56,441 nucleotides of DNA from Pirellula staleyi DSM 6068 (lineage in GTDB: Bacteria; Planctomycetota; Planctomycetia; Pirellulales; Pirellulaceae), in NCBI GenBank assembly GCA_945900945.1, contig CAMDKL010000015.1, positions 1-56,441 of the forward strand, given 5' to 3'. Positions 25,916 through 33,642 of the stretch are shown in pieces. The notes below the pieces were generated by a model. The model was not told the origin of the DNA. It did no database searches and worked only from the letters and a program-made list of their open reading frames with translations. Numbering within the stretch: position 1 is the first letter of the stretch; every line of letters begins with the position of its first letter. A program made the translations under genes and the position numbers.

Positions 25916-28777
25916 ATGAGTGACAAAGCTCTCAAACGGAATGTGTTAAAACGCAGCTTGCAAATGACTTGTATTGCCGTTTTGTCCAGCGCAGTCTGTC
26001 TACCTTCCGGTTGCAATCGAGCACACTACCGTACCCGGGCGGATCAAGAAGTCACGAATGTCATCAACGAAAAGGTCGCGGATGCATATTCACCATCTAT
26101 TCCGAGTATTCAGATGGACCGAGCATCCCGAATGTTCGATCCATTCAATCCCGATCGCCCCCCGATGCCGGAAGACGACAATGTTTCTCACCAGTACATG
26201 AAGGTTATCAATGGCAAAAAAGGATATCCACTATGGGACGTAAATGGAAAAACAAACACGGCAGAGAATCCAATTTGGTGGCAGTACTTGCCGCTGGATG
26301 AACGCGGTGTATTGGTGCTGGATGCCGATGCGGCTGTCAGGACTGCAGTCCTGCACAACACTGTTTATCAATCCGAGATCGAAACACTTTACCTTTCAGC
26401 ACTTGATGTTAGTTCAGAAAGATTTTTTCTAGGAAACCAATTATTCGCAGGCTATAGCGCATCCTACGCGGCCGATGGATCACTAAGACGCGGCGGAGGT
26501 GGGCAGAGTCGTTCGACGGTTAACGGTGGACTCTTTTCTCGCGGACCTCGCGGAGTGGCCCTACAACGTCAGTTTACCAACGGTGCTACCCTCATCGCCG
26601 GATTTGCCAACTCGATTACTTGGCAATTGGCGGGACCGGACACGCAAACTGCTACGACTGTCTTTGATATCACTTTGTTACAACCTCTGCTTAGGGGCGC
26701 TGGCCGTGACGTGATCATGGAACGGTTGACCCTGGCCGAACGCACACTACTCTACAACGTTCGAGCTTTTGAAAGATACCGAACTGGTTTTTATACGACC
26801 GTCACCGTTGGGCGTGCCGCAGAACCCGGACCAACCCGTCGAGGTGGCCTGTTTGGCGGAGCTGGTTTGCAAGGTTTTACGGGACTAGGTGGTGGTTTCG
26901 GTACGGTCGGTACGGTCCAGAACAACAACGCGGGTGGATTCGGGGGCGGTGGTGCTGTACCTACCGTTGGCGGATTCCTAGGCCTCGTGCAAAATCAACT
27001 CCAAATCAGCAACGCAGTAGAAAACGTCGCAAGGCAGAGAGAGAATCTCGCACGATTCGAAGACACTCTCAGAGAACAACTACTAATTATCCCTGCGAGC
27101 CAAGATGTCATTCCAAGCCAACAGCTTCAAGTCGCGCAAGCTCGCCAATCGTTGATTTCATCGCAGGCTAGTTTGTTGCAATTGCGATTCAACTACGAGC
27201 AGTCGATGGACAATTTCAAAGGCACTTTAGGCTTGCCTCCCTACGTGTGCATTGAAATCAAGGATCCTATACTGGACCAGTTCAACTTGCTTAGTTCCGA
27301 GCTGAAGGAACGAAGGGATGAAGTCGCCGAGTTGCGCAATTCTATCGGCGATAGCAATGGCAAGCTTCTAGAGTTGAGTCGCATTCGCATTGAAGAGGGA
27401 ACCGGTAACAAGTATCGCGCTTTGAAATGGAGCCAAGATACCGCTTCAGCAGTTAGCGAAATTCGCGGTCGAATCGACAATATCGAATCCGTTCGCCGCA
27501 CTCTTTTAGACTTAGATATCTCGCAGATTCGCCAAGATATCGAAAGGCTACGAAGCGTCTCCGGTGCCCGAGAAGCCGAGTTGGCTCGGTTAAGAGAAAT
27601 TTATCTTCAGGAACGATCGACTGTTTGCAATCTCTTGCCCACGGAGTCGCTCGATATTGCGCTCCTCGATTCGGGAGAAATAAAACTTTTGCCTGAGATC
27701 TTGACCGACGATGTTAATAAATTGGAAAAGCGATTTCAAGATCGCGAAACGAAAATCAAAAAACTGGACTCCGATCTAGCACAATTGCTAACCAATAGAG
27801 ACGAAAACGACGAGAGGAAACTCTTTGAAACTCTTCGAGATCAGGCTCTCCTTCCGAGTCAGAGTATCCTTGCAGAGTTTGCGGAGGACGTATTGGCTCT
27901 TCAAGTTTTGCAGGCTCGGGCGAGAATCGAAAGCGTCGTGCTACCGCCTGTGGACCTTATGCCCGAAGAGGCAGTTGAGATCGCAAGAAACAATCGCTTG
28001 GACTGGATGAATAACCGAGCTGGTCTGGTGGATACATGGCGAGCGATCGAAGTGGTTGCGGATAATCTAGAGAGCAGCCTCGATGTGGTTTTTTCCGGCG
28101 ACCTACTCAACGCAACCGACAATCCTCTTTCGCTCCGCGGGAAAACGGGACGGATACGAACCAGCTTACAGTGGGACTCACCACTTACACGCATGCAAGA
28201 ACGAAATCAGTACCGTCAAGTTCTGATCGAGTACCAGCAGGCTAAACGTACGTACTACCGTTTTGAGGACTCTGTTTGGCAAACTCTTCGATCCGAATTG
28301 CGAAACATTCGGTACAACCAATACAACTTTGAATTGCAACGCTACGCAGTCAGAATTGCAGCACAGCAAATCATCATTAACGAAGACTTACGGCAGATCC
28401 GAGAGAGCTTGAGCCTAGCCTCTGGACCTACGGCAGCTCGCGACAGTGTTTCCGCGTTGGCCGACTTATTGCAAGCCCAGAACACATTCCTTGGTGTTTG
28501 GGTTTTCTACGAAGCACAACGCAGAAATTTAGACCAAGACTTGGGTACGATTCGAGTGGACGAAAACAATATTTGGGTTGATCCAGGCCCTATCACGTCC
28601 GAAGCCTACGGTTTCTCTGGCGGAGCACGACATGAATCTATGGATTCGCAAATGCTTTGGGATGGCGGGGCACAGCCGCTGGAGCTTGCACCTCCAGTCA
28701 TCATGGATTCAACCTCGGTACCAAACCCATCTCGGCCTGGAATCATCGCAAAAGCGGTGACGCCTCCAAGTCGGTAA
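25916..28777 (+). CDS. Large TolC-like outer membrane efflux lipoprotein
   Basis: A 953-residue protein with a lipoprotein-type signal (IAVLSSAVCLPSGC, about residues 21-34) and TolC/OEP-like halves: LDADAAVRTAVLHN near 140 and MPEEAVEIARNNRLDWMNNRAG near 682 both resemble the repeat that begins each OEP unit. It is about twice the usual length. The extra length comes from a Gly-rich stretch (about 300-355, many GG and GFGG runs) and a long charged helical insert (about 455-640) likely to form coiled coil. It would form a trimeric outer-membrane channel. No inner-membrane pump or adaptor is adjacent. tadA begins only 9 bp after its stop codon. Confidence 0.85.
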   Translation: MSDKALKRNVLKRSLQMTCIAVLSSAVCLPSGCNRAHYRTRADQEVTNVINEKVADAYSPSIPSIQMDRASRMFDPFNPDRPPMPEDDNVSHQYMKVINGKKGYPLWDVNGKTNTAENPIWWQYLPLDERGVLVLDADAAVRTAVLHNTVYQSEIETLYLSALDVSSERFFLGNQLFAGYSASYAADGSLRRGGGGQSRSTVNGGLFSRGPRGVALQRQFTNGATLIAGFANSITWQLAGPDTQTATTVFDITLLQPLLRGAGRDVIMERLTLAERTLLYNVRAFERYRTGFYTTVTVGRAAEPGPTRRGGLFGGAGLQGFTGLGGGFGTVGTVQNNNAGGFGGGGAVPTVGGFLGLVQNQLQISNAVENVARQRENLARFEDTLREQLLIIPASQDVIPSQQLQVAQARQSLISSQASLLQLRFNYEQSMDNFKGTLGLPPYVCIEIKDPILDQFNLLSSELKERRDEVAELRNSIGDSNGKLLELSRIRIEEGTGNKYRALKWSQDTASAVSEIRGRIDNIESVRRTLLDLDISQIRQDIERLRSVSGAREAELARLREIYLQERSTVCNLLPTESLDIALLDSGEIKLLPEILTDDVNKLEKRFQDRETKIKKLDSDLAQLLTNRDENDERKLFETLRDQALLPSQSILAEFAEDVLALQVLQARARIESVVLPPVDLMPEEAVEIARNNRLDWMNNRAGLVDTWRAIEVVADNLESSLDVVFSGDLLNATDNPLSLRGKTGRIRTSLQWDSPLTRMQERNQYRQVLIEYQQAKRTYYRFEDSVWQTLRSELRNIRYNQYNFELQRYAVRIAAQQIIINEDLRQIRESLSLASGPTAARDSVSALADLLQAQNTFLGVWVFYEAQRRNLDQDLGTIRVDENNIWVDPGPITSEAYGFSGGARHESMDSQMLWDGGAQPLELAPPVIMDSTSVPNPSRPGIIAKAVTPPSR

Positions 28778-28786
28778 GGATCATCA

Positions 28787-29293
28787 ATGGAATTCTTAGA
28801 TGAAGACAACGGGGCGTCGTCCTTGCTACCCTTCGGGGCCGAACACTTTATGCGACGAGCCATCGAACTGGCGCAACAAGCTGCGACCGAAGACGAGGTT
28901 CCCGTCGGTGCAATTATTGTTCACAAGCATCAGATCATTGCCGCCGCCTACAACCAGCGCGAGAACTTGGCAGACCCAACAGCACACGCAGAAATGATCG
29001 CTATAACGCAAGCTGCTTCGCAACTGAAATCTTGGCGGCTTATCGATTGCGAGTTGTATGTAACTCTCGAGCCATGCCCGATGTGCGCGGGCGCAATTTT
29101 GCAGTCGAGAATCCCGAGTGTTTTTTATGGTGCCATCGACCGAAAGGCCGGGGCCGTCGAGTCATTGTTCCAACTCTTGTCCGATCCCCGACTCAATCAC
29201 CAGTGCGATGTCCAAGGCGGCGTGCTGGCCGTTGAATGCGGTCGAGTGCTAACGGAGTTTTTTGAAGAGAAAAGACGTCAGGGAAAGAAATAG
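28787..29293 (+). CDS. tadA: tRNA-specific adenosine deaminase TadA
   Basis: Deaminates A34 of tRNA-Arg(ACG) to inosine. This 168-residue zinc deaminase carries HAEMIAI (His ligand and catalytic Glu) and the PCPMCAGAI cysteine pair. The [22 protein letters not shown] start is TadA-typical, and the late phrase [21 protein letters not shown] also favours TadA over guanine or cytosine deaminases. It lies right behind the TolC-like gene, probably sharing its transcript. Confidence 0.93.
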   Translation: MEFLDEDNGASSLLPFGAEHFMRRAIELAQQAATEDEVPVGAIIVHKHQIIAAAYNQRENLADPTAHAEMIAITQAASQLKSWRLIDCELYVTLEPCPMCAGAILQSRIPSVFYGAIDRKAGAVESLFQLLSDPRLNHQCDVQGGVLAVECGRVLTEFFEEKRRQGKK

Positions 29294-29369
29294 GGAACGG
29301 AAAGCTTGTAAAAACTACGGTCATAGATTTGGAAGGTAGCATCCTTAGTATCGGGACGAAACAATGTTG

Positions 29370-29398
29370 TTGCTTCGGCTAAAAGCCTGGTGTACATT
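29370..29398 (+). promoter_or_regulatory. Possible sigma70-type promoter of the toxin-antitoxin pair
   Basis: TTGCTT (29370-29375) and TACATT (29393-29398) are separated by 17 bp and lie just upstream of the antitoxin ATG at 29405. If used, transcription would start at or next to the ATG, giving a nearly leaderless message. It also argues against the in-frame ATG at 29390, which would lie inside the promoter. Assigned by eye only. Confidence 0.35.
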
Positions 29399-29404
29399 CA
29401 TACT

Positions 29405-29605
29405 ATGAGCAAGATTGAAGAAATTGAGGACGCAATTCGCCAACTTCCCTCGACTGAACTTTCGCTTTTCAGGGAATGGTTTGCAAGATTTGACGCAGGA
29501 AAATGGGAAAACAAATTTGAATCCGACGCCATCTCAGGTCGCCTAGATTCGCTTGCAGATGAAGCCCTTGCAGATTTTCGCGCAGGGCGCTGCACGGACT
29601 TATGA
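29405..29605 (+). CDS. Putative antitoxin of a type II toxin-antitoxin pair
   Basis: A 66-residue acidic protein: IEEIEDAIRQLPSTELSLFREWFARFD, then ESDAISGRLDSLADEALADFRAGRC. This is the layout of small antitoxins that accompany RelE/HigB-like toxins in many environmental bacteria: an N-terminal helical part and a C-terminal toxin-binding helix. Its stop overlaps the start of the next gene (ATGA), the usual antitoxin-toxin arrangement. No DNA-binding fold is obvious. Confidence 0.7.
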   Translation: MSKIEEIEDAIRQLPSTELSLFREWFARFDAGKWENKFESDAISGRLDSLADEALADFRAGRCTDL

Positions 29606-29862
29606 GGCATCGTGCATCGCCTCGATTTTGGGATTGCTACAGTGCACTTCCACAAGATTTAAGGGAACTTGCCGATCGATGCTTTTCCGTTTTGCGACAA
29701 GACATGACGCACCCTTCCTTGCAACTGAAAAAAGCAGGGCGATTCTGGTCTGTGCGAGTTGGCTTACATTTTCGTGCTTTGGCGGTGCAGGATGGATCGG
29801 ATTTGCTCTGGTTCTAGATTGGTACGCATGCTGAATACGACGCAATTTTATCTAACAGGTAG
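29602..29862 (+). pseudogene. RelE-like toxin gene with a premature amber stop
   Basis: The frame opens as 71 residues ending DLLWF at a TAG (29815-29817). Reading on in the same frame gives 14 more residues, beginning IGTHAEYDAIL, before a second stop at 29860-29862. Related small toxins have LLWFWIGTHAEYD in one piece, so the TAG most likely replaces a TGG (Trp). Up to that point the protein looks intact (ASPRFWDCYSALP, HPSLQLKKAGRFWSVRVGLHFRALAV), typical of RelE/ParE-like mRNA interferases. Loss of the C-terminal His-Ala-Glu-Tyr-Asp segment would probably inactivate it. Confidence 0.7.
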
Positions 29863-29891
29863 ACGGACGACACGTAACAAAAACAGCACCA

Positions 29892-31094
29892 CTACGTTGT
29901 GTATTCCGAGTTGAATCGAACATACTCTGTGTTCAAATCCGTTGTCCAGTGGGTTGCAACACCCGGCCCCAAACCAACTTGAAGATCGATCTCCGTAAGC
30001 TTACTCGCCTTGATAGAATGACTTACTCTTTGGGCATCAAACGATAACGGCTCACCTCGTTCAAAAAGAGGAAACCCGTTGATCTTTAGGGCTGTGTGGT
30101 CAGGGCGAATAGGTACCCCCGCATAGCCGGCCGCCGACACGATACGACCCCAATTCGGATCGCCTCCGGTGATGGCTGTCTTAACTAGATTGCTCAATGC
30201 AACACTGCGGGCAACCGCATCCGCATCGGCATCGGTGTTCGCACCCTGGATCCGAATCTCGACGAGGTGCGTAGCCCCCTCGCCGTCATTCGGGATTTTT
30301 TTGGCCAGTTCAATCGCCATCTCATTTAGCTGCTTTGCAAATTCGATTTCGTTGCAACCATGTAGAGCTGGAATTGCACAAGTCGGCTGCGCAGCTAACA
30401 TCACGAGCGTGTCGTTCGTACTCATGTGTCCCTCGACGCTAATGCAGTTGAATGATTTGTTGGCGGCAGACTGAAGTAGACGCTGAGCCTGTGTCGGTTG
30501 CAGCGGTGCGTCCGTGATGATGATCGCCAGCATGGTCGCCATCTTTGGCCCAATCATCCCCGCCCCCTTGCACATGCCAACGATGTGCGTTTCCTTGCCG
30601 TCGAGACTAAACCGACGCTCCGTTGTCTTCCTTGCGATATCCGTCGTCAAGATTCCATCGCAGGCATTCCAGAACGCTTGTTCCGTCGACGCCAGCTCGT
30701 TTGCCGCTGCTGAAATGCCTGCTTTGATTTTTTCTATGGGCAAAAAACGCCCGATGATGCCGGTGCTCATGACTACAAACTGCTCGGCGGTCAGCTTGCC
30801 GGTCGGATCGATAGCTGCTGCGGCATGCTTTGTCATTTCGACCGCATCGCGATGCCCGCGAGTTCCCGTACAGGCATTCGCGTTGCCACTGTTAACCACA
30901 ACGCCACGAATAGTGTTCGAGGGGGTTCGGCTTCGAGACACCAATACCGGTGCAGCCACAATTTGGTTGGTCGTATACACACCCGCTGCAACGCATGGAG
31001 TATCCGAAACGATGAGCGTGACATCGCGAGCACCCACGCGGCTCTTGATTCCGCCGACGACTCCAGCAAAACGGAATCCTACTGGAAGATGCAT
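29892..31094 (-). CDS. argJ: Bifunctional ornithine acetyltransferase / N-acetylglutamate synthase ArgJ
   Basis: Recycles the acetyl group in arginine synthesis. The 400-residue precursor is self-cleaved before the nucleophilic Thr in the motif KGAGMIGPKMATML. Other family patches are VVNSGNANACTG, VMSTGIIGRFLPIEKI, ITGGDPNWGRIVSAAGY and HMSTNDTLVMLA. The last of these replaces the more common DGDTSTNDT form. It follows the btaA-like gene after 12 bp on the same strand. No other arg gene is in the window. Confidence 0.94.
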   Translation of the reverse strand: MHLPVGFRFAGVVGGIKSRVGARDVTLIVSDTPCVAAGVYTTNQIVAAPVLVSRSRTPSNTIRGVVVNSGNANACTGTRGHRDAVEMTKHAAAAIDPTGKLTAEQFVVMSTGIIGRFLPIEKIKAGISAAANELASTEQAFWNACDGILTTDIARKTTERRFSLDGKETHIVGMCKGAGMIGPKMATMLAIIITDAPLQPTQAQRLLQSAANKSFNCISVEGHMSTNDTLVMLAAQPTCAIPALHGCNEIEFAKQLNEMAIELAKKIPNDGEGATHLVEIRIQGANTDADADAVARSVALSNLVKTAITGGDPNWGRIVSAAGYAGVPIRPDHTALKINGFPLFERGEPLSFDAQRVSHSIKASKLTEIDLQVGLGPGVATHWTTDLNTEYVRFNSEYTT

Positions 31095-31106
31095 GATGGT
31101 GAACTC

Positions 31107-32294
31107 CTAAGCGATGAGGTCAGCGATATAAAAGCTGCCGTAGGTATGCACTCGATCCAATTGATGCAAACTGCTGGAAAGAGCCGTGTTGAAACTCAAA
31201 AGTTCAGGCAATTTTACCGATCGACCCTTTTTCTGAACCATGACGTCGTTCAGGAACTCAGTACGCAAACCACCAGAACGCCATAGAATTCGCGTGTGGG
31301 GTGCGGCTCGGCTGAAGATGGCTTGCCATTCAGCTTCAAGAAGTGGGAAATAGTGATCACTCAACCAGTCCATGTGATCCAACAACACAAACCGAGAGAC
31401 CTGTCCGTCGTGCTTTTCGAGGAATCCTTGGACAGAGTCTGTGTTGACCGTTAGCTGGTCAATCAATCCATCTCGAAGCTTTTCATAATTAGCTTGTTTT
31501 ACATACTCGGGACAGCAAGTTGGCGTGTAGCTGCCCGTAATATAAACTCGCCAAAAATAGTTGTCCTGAATCGGAATCTTGGAAAATACAGCACCCAACG
31601 AATCCTCAACGAACTTCACAATGCCGCCTGGATACTGCTCGTCAATCTGCTTGCGTTGAGCCTTGGGGACTCCAAGCATGCTAAGAGTCGTGTCGCGATT
31701 CATGGCAAACCGTAGCGTCTTGGACCAGATCTTGCCTCGAGCTCTCGCGTAGATCTCCTGCTGTTCCGCTAGCGATGGTGCATCCAAAATCTCTTGAACT
31801 TCCTTACGGCAACGAGCAATCCTGTTGATGTAGATTCCAATCATCCGGGCGAAAGCACCAGACGTTCCTCGAAAGTAAAAAGACTTAGCGGGGTTTTCGA
31901 AGAACCGAATCCATCTATCCCAATACTTCCGACTCGCTGGAGAAAGCGATTTCCTCAAATGCGAAGCGTAGACCGATTCCACGTTTGGCAAGTATCCTTG
32001 GCCAAACATTTGAAAAAAACGATTGTAGTCAAGGTTTCGGATCGCCGACAACTTGAGTTCTAGCAAAGCATTCTGACGCGGATTCATATCGACTGCGTAG
32101 ACATGGCCAGCGCCCGCCAATAAATAATCCAACGCATTGCAGCCTGCCGAAGTTATGACCAAGACGCGATCTTGATTGGTTAGCTCAAGCGCTTGCCTGT
32201 CCAACCGAGGATCTTCCCAACAGGTATTATAAACAAGATTATTTCCATGGACGAACTTGAATACTCGTCCGCTAACCCATTCACTTATTGCCAT
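31107..32294 (-). CDS. btaA: BtaA-like 3-amino-3-carboxypropyl transferase (DUF3419)
   Basis: A 395-residue SAM-dependent enzyme of the BtaA/DUF3419 family, which transfers the 3-amino-3-carboxypropyl group of SAM to diacylglycerol in betaine-lipid synthesis. Visible signatures are [15 protein letters not shown] near the start, the SAM site [34 protein letters not shown], and [11 protein letters not shown] late in the chain. The partner N-methyltransferase BtaB is not in the window, so the lipid product is inferred. It is 11 bp downstream of a small membrane-protein gene. Confidence 0.82.
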   Translation of the reverse strand: MAISEWVSGRVFKFVHGNNLVYNTCWEDPRLDRQALELTNQDRVLVITSAGCNALDYLLAGAGHVYAVDMNPRQNALLELKLSAIRNLDYNRFFQMFGQGYLPNVESVYASHLRKSLSPASRKYWDRWIRFFENPAKSFYFRGTSGAFARMIGIYINRIARCRKEVQEILDAPSLAEQQEIYARARGKIWSKTLRFAMNRDTTLSMLGVPKAQRKQIDEQYPGGIVKFVEDSLGAVFSKIPIQDNYFWRVYITGSYTPTCCPEYVKQANYEKLRDGLIDQLTVNTDSVQGFLEKHDGQVSRFVLLDHMDWLSDHYFPLLEAEWQAIFSRAAPHTRILWRSGGLRTEFLNDVMVQKKGRSVKLPELLSFNTALSSSLHQLDRVHTYGSFYIADLIA

Positions 32295-32305
32295 CTACTC
32301 GTCAC

Positions 32306-33064
32306 TTACTTGGGTATTTTATTGTTTGGGTTTGCTGGATTGTTTGGAACTGGATTATTGGGAGCTGCTGGATCGGCGGCACCTGGGATTTTGCCACCTG
32401 GTGCAGCTGCGTTCGGCATTGGGGCTACCGGCTTCTTGACGCCTGCGTTGGATTCCCGAATCTGACTGCCGCCCACAAATAACATTTCCCCGCCTTGAGG
32501 TGTGCCTGAGGAATTTTCTAGCGAGACGTTCCAAGGTACCGTATAAGATGCAAAAAAGCCTGTGCGCGTGTCGATGACATAGAGTAGCGATCGTGCAAGC
32601 CTAAAGTTTCCAGAGATTTGCTTGGACACGGTTTCACCGCTGACTAGAAGATATTCTGGGTTCTTGCTTTGCCCCAACATCGGTTGCACATTGGTATAGA
32701 ACATTCCGCCAAACGCCGCTCGCTTTGGATAGTATACCCATCCCCTAAGGTCGCCAGTTAGGTAATCTAATGTAAAGAATCCTTCGGCATCGTCGCCAAC
32801 CATCGCTGTGCATGCGGCCATATTCGTTCCACCGTGCGTTGCACTAGCAGAAAGAAGGTCCGGGGGGACGCGATCCCTAGGTATGCCGTTCCAAAATGAA
32901 TGATCATCGAGGCTAATAGTGGTCTGTCGCCCGATCCAGAACGCACCTACCAACAAGATTGTTAATACGATTCCGCACACCAATCCACACAGGGCATAGT
33001 TCAGTTTGCAGCAGTTGGACTTGGGGCTGTCAACAATTTCTAATTGTGAATTTTCCAGAGCCAT
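32306..33064 (-). CDS. Single-pass membrane protein of unknown function
   Basis: A 252-residue protein. ATG at 33064 is chosen over a TTG six bases upstream because an AGGA ribosome-binding site lies 8 bases before it. A membrane segment (about 23-45: LNYALCGLVCGIVLTILLVGA) follows a short cytoplasmic start. The outer part has FFTLDYLTGDLRGWVYYP and a repeated-beta look. It ends in a Pro/Asn/Ala-rich low-complexity tail. No known domain was recognised. The ~280 bp inverted repeat lies upstream. Confidence 0.65.
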   Translation of the reverse strand: MALENSQLEIVDSPKSNCCKLNYALCGLVCGIVLTILLVGAFWIGRQTTISLDDHSFWNGIPRDRVPPDLLSASATHGGTNMAACTAMVGDDAEGFFTLDYLTGDLRGWVYYPKRAAFGGMFYTNVQPMLGQSKNPEYLLVSGETVSKQISGNFRLARSLLYVIDTRTGFFASYTVPWNVSLENSSGTPQGGEMLFVGGSQIRESNAGVKKPVAPMPNAAAPGGKIPGAADPAAPNNPVPNNPANPNNKIPK

Positions 33065-33298
33065 TTTCAAATTCCTTTCAAGGAAGAACCTTCAACTGAG
33101 TGGAAAGGGGACATACATGCGGTACTTCTTCTTAGTGTAGCGTATCGAATTCGTCCCAAAAACCGTCCGCTGACAAAATCGCGGATTCCCCTCGAGAAAT
33201 CACGGCGGAGATAGCCGTACCTCCGATGGTTTGCAACGATTTTTTGCGAACGGTACGATTTAGCATCGAGCGGAAAATTACTGTCGATTCTTCTTTGT

Positions 33299-33576
33299 GG
33301 CATAGGCTTCTAGCCTTTTTATACCCCTCAAATCACCTGACACCGCTCTCCGGCCAGCTTGCCTGGCAGGAAACGAAGTTTGGTAACCAGATATTACCCA
33401 ACCACCCGCCTTCCCTCTATTTTCAAAATTGCTGGCCGCCGCCGGCGGCCAGCAATTTTGAAAATAGGAATTCTGGGTAGACACGATCTGGTTCCCAAAC
33501 TCTCTCACCCACGAGACAAGCTCTTGGGAGTCGTACAAAAAAGTTTGGGGGTATAAAAAAGCTGGAAGCCTATGCC
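33299..33576. repeat. Long imperfect inverted repeat (about 278 bp)
   Basis: The two outer ends match as GGCATAGGCTTC(T/C)AGC and continue through TTTTTATACCCC. They match again at GTTTGG(T/G)AACCAGAT and at the perfect 24 bp centre arms (33417-33467). Arms are about 135 bp and differ by indels of 3 and 6 bases plus many substitutions. Read inward, both arms encode similar peptides (HRL-AFLYP, FGNQI, YFQNCWPP). It could be a MITE-like element, or two head-to-head copies of one repeat. Confidence 0.75.
33417..33467. repeat. Perfect 24 bp hairpin at the centre of the long inverted repeat
   Basis: CTATTTTCAAAATTGCTGG continues into CCGCC on the left and is matched exactly by its reverse complement on the right, with a 3-base spacer. 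In RNA this would be a very stable stem, so it could stop or pause transcription from either side. Confidence 0.85.
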
Positions 33577-33642
33577 CCTTATTTTCCACACGATGCTTAA
33601 TTGCTTGCGAAATTTAGTTTTGTATCGTTGCGACACAATGAA

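Larger units (their letters stand above)
33065..33642. other. 578 bp intergenic stretch between secDF and the membrane-protein gene
   Basis: Contains the long near-palindrome 33299-33576 and about 230 bp of ordinary-looking upstream sequence for the membrane-protein gene. Open frames cross it on both strands (33226-33480 plus, 33278-33589 minus), but they are the two arms of the palindrome read in opposite directions, so I do not call them genes. Confidence 0.6.

Noticed and set aside
33226-33589. Two opposing open frames across the long palindrome as genes
   Set aside because: They are the same sequence read from both arms of the inverted repeat; no start signals or signal peptides.
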